In this document: positions 5,957 to 8,926 of the stretch, piece after piece
How positions within the stretch are numbered: the first letter of the stretch is position 1
Layout of the letters: the number at the start of each line of letters is the position of its first letter
Assembly: GCA_903933475.1 (NCBI GenBank)
Contig: CAIZKE010000002.1
Span: forward strand, 1-8,926
Source: an uncultured Alphaproteobacteria bacterium
GTDB lineage: Bacteria; Pseudomonadota; Alphaproteobacteria; Caulobacterales; Caulobacteraceae
Direction of reading: 5' to 3'
Length of the DNA: 8,926 nt
Notes under the pieces: generated by a model
The model's input: only the letters and a program-made list of their open reading frames with translations
Databases searched by the model: none
What the model was told of the DNA's origin: nothing
Position numbers and translations under genes: made by a program

Positions 5957-7393
5957 ATGCGCGAATATGTGAAATTCTACATCGACGGCCAGTGGGTCGA
6001 TCCGATCGAGATGAAGACCCTCGACGTCATCAATCCCGCCAATGAAGGCGTCTGCGGCAAGATCGCCCTGGGCTCAGCCAAGGACGTCGACAAGGCTGTC
6101 GCCGCCGCCAAGAAGGCCTTCAAGACCTGGTCCCAGACCACCCGCGAGGAGCGCCTCGACGTCCTCAACCGCATCCTGGCCGAGTACCAGAAGCGCTTCG
6201 GCGACCTGGCCGTTGCAGTGACCGAGGAAATGGGCGCCCCCGCCTCCCTCGCCCAGCGCGCCCAGGTGCCGATCGGCATGGGCCACCTGTCCACCGCCAT
6301 CAACGTGCTGAAGGACTTCAAGTTCGAGGAGCAGCGCGGTCCGACCCTTCTGGTGAAGGAGCCCATCGGCGTCTGCGGGTTCATCACGCCCTGGAACTGG
6401 CCGCTGAACCAGATCGTCTGCAAGGTGGCACCCGCCATCGCGACCGGCTGCACCATGGTGCTGAAGCCCTCGGAAGTGGCGCCCTTCTCGGGGCACATCT
6501 TCGCCGAGATCATGCATGCTGCAGGCGTGCCGGCTGGCGTGTTCAACCTGGTGCACGGCGATGGCCCGAGTGTGGGTGTGGCCCTGTCCAGCCATCCGGA
6601 CATCGACATGGTGTCCTTCACCGGCTCGACCCGGGCGGGTATCGAGGTGGCGCGCAACGCCGCTGCGACGGTCAAGCGCGTGGCCCAGGAACTGGGCGGC
6701 AAGAGCCCGAATATCGTCCTGGACGATGACGCCTTCGCCAAGGGCGTGGCCCGCGGCGTCGCGACCATGATGACCAACTCGGGCCAGTCCTGTAACGCCC
6801 CGACCCGGATGTTGGTGCCGAAGACCCGCATGGACGAAGCGATCACCGTGGCGCGGGAAGCCGCTTCCCAGGTGACCGTAGGCGATCCGAACGGTAACTC
6901 GCAGCTGGGTCCGGTGGTCTCGGAAATCCAGTTCAACAAGATCCAGAAGCTGATCCAGGCCGGCATTGACGAGGGTGCAACCCTGGTCATCGGCGGTACG
7001 GGCCGGCCTGACGGACTGGACAAGGGCTACTATGTGAAGCCCACGGTCTTCGCCAACGTCACCAGCGAGATGACCATTTCCAAGGAAGAGATCTTCGGGC
7101 CCGTCCTGTCGATCCTCGGCTATGACACTGTCGACCAGGCGATCGATATCGGCAACGACACCGAGTACGGCCTGGCCGCCTACGTGCAGTCCGGCGACCT
7201 CGAGAAGGCCCGCAAGATCGCTTCCAAGCTGCGGGCGGGCCAGGTGTCCATCAACGGCGGTGGCGGCGACATGATGGCCCCCTTCGGTGGCTACAAGATG
7301 AGCGGCAACGGGCGCGAGTGGGGCGACTACGGCTTCCACGAGTTCCTCGAGACCAAGGCCGTCCTGGGCTACGCGCCCCAGGCCGCCGAGTAA
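5957..7393 (+). CDS. NAD(P)-dependent aldehyde dehydrogenase
   Basis: Encodes 478 residues, the normal length of the aldehyde dehydrogenase superfamily, which oxidises aldehydes to carboxylates with NAD(P)+. The full catalytic set is present: PWNWP (145-149) with oxyanion N147; LKPSEVAP; FTGSTRAG from 221 in the cofactor fold; general base E245 in ELGGKSPN; nucleophile C279 in NSGQSCNAP; and E378 in EEIFGPV. ATG 5957 has GGAGG just upstream (CCCGGAGGACGCC). The N-terminus (MREYVKFYIDGQWVDP) recalls dehydrogenases related to CddD, a long-chain oxo-acid dehydrogenase of cyclododecanone breakdown; that is from memory and the substrate is uncertain. Codon use looks even more strongly C/G-ending than its neighbours, which could reflect high expression. 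A strong terminator follows. Neighbours that open lactones and form acyl-CoA suggest a catabolic setting. Confidence 0.93.
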   Translation: MREYVKFYIDGQWVDPIEMKTLDVINPANEGVCGKIALGSAKDVDKAVAAAKKAFKTWSQTTREERLDVLNRILAEYQKRFGDLAVAVTEEMGAPASLAQRAQVPIGMGHLSTAINVLKDFKFEEQRGPTLLVKEPIGVCGFITPWNWPLNQIVCKVAPAIATGCTMVLKPSEVAPFSGHIFAEIMHAAGVPAGVFNLVHGDGPSVGVALSSHPDIDMVSFTGSTRAGIEVARNAAATVKRVAQELGGKSPNIVLDDDAFAKGVARGVATMMTNSGQSCNAPTRMLVPKTRMDEAITVAREAASQVTVGDPNGNSQLGPVVSEIQFNKIQKLIQAGIDEGATLVIGGTGRPDGLDKGYYVKPTVFANVTSEMTISKEEIFGPVLSILGYDTVDQAIDIGNDTEYGLAAYVQSGDLEKARKIASKLRAGQVSINGGGGDMMAPFGGYKMSGNGREWGDYGFHEFLETKAVLGYAPQAAE

Positions 7394-7401
7394 GACTGAC
7401 G

Positions 7402-7432
7402 CCGCCCCGGGGCTGAGCTCCGGGGCGGTTTT
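7402..7432 (+). terminator. Intrinsic terminator after the aldehyde dehydrogenase gene
   Basis: CCGCCCCGG (7402-7410) pairs perfectly with CCGGGGCGG (7420-7428), and GGC/GCT inside can extend the stem with a TGA loop. TTTT follows immediately (7429-7432). It begins 8 bases after the dehydrogenase stop codon. This is a classic rho-independent terminator and should end or reduce transcription before the acyl-CoA synthetase gene. Confidence 0.85.
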
Positions 7433-7463
7433 CCTGTCCACGATCAAGCCGCAAAGCAGCTCC

Positions 7464-8926
7464 ATGCCTGAAGCGCACAGCATTGTTCTTCCGGAACTCG
7501 CAGGCGCCGCAGATGTGGTCCGGCATCATGCCCGTTTGAGGCCGGACGCTATCGCCCTGGTCTTCCAGGACGAGCAGATCACCTACGCACAGCTCGACGC
7601 CCTGTCCTCGCAGTGCGCCCAGGCGCTCATCGCGGCGGGCGTGAAGCCGGGCGATAGGATCGGGACCCTCGCCCGAGGCAATGCCGACTTTTTCGTCCTC
7701 TGGTTCGGGTGCCTGAAGGCGGGTGCCTGCCTCAATCCGGTCAACTGGCGCCTGGCGCCTCCAGAGGTCGCCTTCATCCTCCAGGACGCCGGTTGCCGCC
7801 TCGCGGTCGTCGGAGCCGACTACGCCGGCATGATCGAGGGTCTGTCCGGTGACCTTACTGACCTGGAGATGCGGATCCAGTTCGAGCCGGGGCATGTGCG
7901 CTGGCCGGGCTTCCGGGACTGGATCGGCGCCCATTCCGCTACAGACCCCCAACGCCCGGTCCAAGGGGACGATGACGTCATCCAGCTCTATACCTCCGGG
8001 ACCACCGGCCTGCCCAAGGGCGTGCAGCTTACCGAGGCCAACTATGCGGCCTGTTTCCGCAGCGCCAGCACAGCCTGGGCCCTGATCGAACCCGGGGACG
8101 CGGTCCTGATCTGCATGCCGCTCTTCCATGTGGCGGGGGCTAACCTTGGTATGCTCGGCCTGCTTATGGGCGGGCGTTGCATCATCATGCGCGAGGTCGA
8201 TATCGGCCTGATGCTGCGCCTCTTCGGCGAACAGGGCGTGCGCCACGCCTTCCTGGCGCCGGCCATCATCAACATGGTGCTCCAGCATCCGGAACAGGCC
8301 CAGGCCGACCTGTCCCGCCTGGACTACGTCTACTACGGCGCCTCGCCGATCTCGGAGGAGGTGCTGACCCGGGCCCAGGCCCGCTTCGGCTCGCGCTTCA
8401 TGCAGCTCTATGGCCTGACCGAGACCATTGGCGGCGGTGCCTACCTGCCCCCGGAGTCGCACGATCCGGCGCTGGGCAAGCTCAGATCCTGCGGAGTGCC
8501 GTCGCCGGGCTATGAAATCCGGATCCGGGTCGACGGCCGCAACGCCGACGTCGGAGAGGTCGGCGAGATCGAGATCCGCTCGGAAGGGGTGATGAAGGGC
8601 TACTGGAACCGTCCCGACGCCACCGCCCAGTCCATCGATGCCGAGGGCTGGTTCCGGTCGGGCGACGCCGGCTTCTTCGACGCCGATGGATATCTCTTCA
8701 TCCATGACCGGGTGAAGGACATGATCGTTTCCGGCGGCGAGAACATCTATCCCGCCGAGGTCGAAAACGCCCTGATGTCCCACCCTTCCGTCGCCGACGC
8801 CGCCGTGATCGGGGTGCCGGACGACCGTTGGGGCGAGGCGGTCAAGGCGATCGTCGTCCTTCGGCCAGGCACCGACCCGGACCCCGAGGGCATCATCGCC
8901 CATAGCCGGACCCTGATTGCCGGCTA
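7464..8926 (+). CDS. AMP-forming acyl-CoA synthetase (fatty-acid-CoA ligase type), 3' end beyond the window
   Basis: A long open frame from ATG 7464 runs to the window edge, giving 487 codons and no stop. It belongs to the adenylate-forming (ANL) enzymes, which activate a carboxylic acid with ATP and transfer it to coenzyme A. Motifs in order: the phosphate loop TSGTTGLPKG (177-186), PLFHVAG, YGLTE (316-320) for adenine and Mg-ATP, WFRSGDAG (from 396) with ribose-binding D, and the hinge block HDRVKDMIVSGGENIYP (from 414), then AEVE. The final catalytic lysine (about 80-100 residues after the hinge) would lie beyond the window. The opening block with RPDAIAL and ITYAQLDALS is typical of FadD-like members. 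The start has only a weak ribosome binding site, but no upstream in-frame ATG or GTG fits better, and the terminator lies just before. The acid substrate cannot be read from sequence. Confidence 0.9.
   Translation, partial: MPEAHSIVLPELAGAADVVRHHARLRPDAIALVFQDEQITYAQLDALSSQCAQALIAAGVKPGDRIGTLARGNADFFVLWFGCLKAGACLNPVNWRLAPPEVAFILQDAGCRLAVVGADYAGMIEGLSGDLTDLEMRIQFEPGHVRWPGFRDWIGAHSATDPQRPVQGDDDVIQLYTSGTTGLPKGVQLTEANYAACFRSASTAWALIEPGDAVLICMPLFHVAGANLGMLGLLMGGRCIIMREVDIGLMLRLFGEQGVRHAFLAPAIINMVLQHPEQAQADLSRLDYVYYGASPISEEVLTRAQARFGSRFMQLYGLTETIGGGAYLPPESHDPALGKLRSCGVPSPGYEIRIRVDGRNADVGEVGEIEIRSEGVMKGYWNRPDATAQSIDAEGWFRSGDAGFFDADGYLFIHDRVKDMIVSGGENIYPAEVENALMSHPSVADAAVIGVPDDRWGEAVKAIVVLRPGTDPDPEGIIAHSRTLIAG

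Noticed and set aside
6074..7483. 469-codon open frame on the minus strand opposite the aldehyde dehydrogenase
   Set aside because: It is a shadow of the dehydrogenase codon pattern. It runs through the terminator hairpin and has no family motif or ribosome binding site that I could support.
7251..8903. 550-codon open frame on the minus strand opposite the acyl-CoA synthetase
   Set aside because: The plus strand carries an unmistakable ANL enzyme with all motifs. GC-rich codons with few T-A pairs leave antisense frames open by chance, and the antisense product has low-complexity Gly/Asp/His-rich text with no known motif.
1..8926. Mobile element, CRISPR array, tRNA, defence or toxin-antitoxin genes
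   Set aside because: I looked for terminal inverted repeats, transposase motifs, regularly spaced repeats, tRNA-like cloverleaf ends and nuclease motifs and found none. Base composition looks uniform throughout.

Overview
The window is GC-rich bacterial DNA, densely packed with genes whose codons end mostly in G or C. High GC, closely overlapping genes, and an RFQVRTFWIGL-type membrane protein next to folB suggest an alphaproteobacterium, possibly Caulobacterales (Caulobacter, Phenylobacterium or Brevundimonas type). That placement is inference from gene style and family resemblance, not from a marker gene. I see no rRNA, tRNA, CRISPR array, insertion sequence, phage gene or attachment site. 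There is no intergenic gap over about 110 bases.

Region 1 (1-3209, plus strand). The last codons of an unidentified gene end at 71. An RsmC-like 16S rRNA guanine methyltransferase follows, then an RsuA-like 16S rRNA pseudouridine synthase that starts inside the methyltransferase stop (ATGA). The two look like a translationally coupled ribosome-modification pair. After a 68-base gap comes a 461-residue alanine-rich, all-helical protein, probably with TPR-like repeats and of unknown role.

Region 2 (3212-4805, minus strand). This is a compact four-gene operon, in transcription order: a previously uncalled 26-residue single-span membrane peptide (4725-4805) with a strong ribosome binding site; a pteridine-reductase-like (FolM/PTR1 type) short-chain dehydrogenase; dihydroneopterin aldolase folB, overlapping it by 14 bases; and a DUF4870-like small membrane protein overlapping folB by ATGA. 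A Caulobacter-style promoter candidate lies just upstream of the peptide. The two central genes point to pterin/folate metabolism. The two membrane proteins at the ends have no obvious link to it.

Region 3 (4907-8926, plus strand), divergent from region 2. It holds an SMP-30/gluconolactonase-type hydrolase, an NAD(P)-dependent aldehyde dehydrogenase with a complete catalytic set followed by a clear intrinsic terminator, and an AMP-forming acyl-CoA synthetase cut by the window end. Lactone opening, aldehyde oxidation and CoA activation could form one catabolic route, but the substrate cannot be read from sequence, and the terminator and gaps suggest that the genes are not all on one transcript.

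Most of the window is ordinary chromosome. The most interesting items are the tiny membrane peptide leading the folate operon, the serine-to-aspartate exchange in the dehydrogenase active site that supports a pteridine substrate, and the orphan helical-repeat protein. I see no evidence of a defence, mobile or otherwise exotic system.
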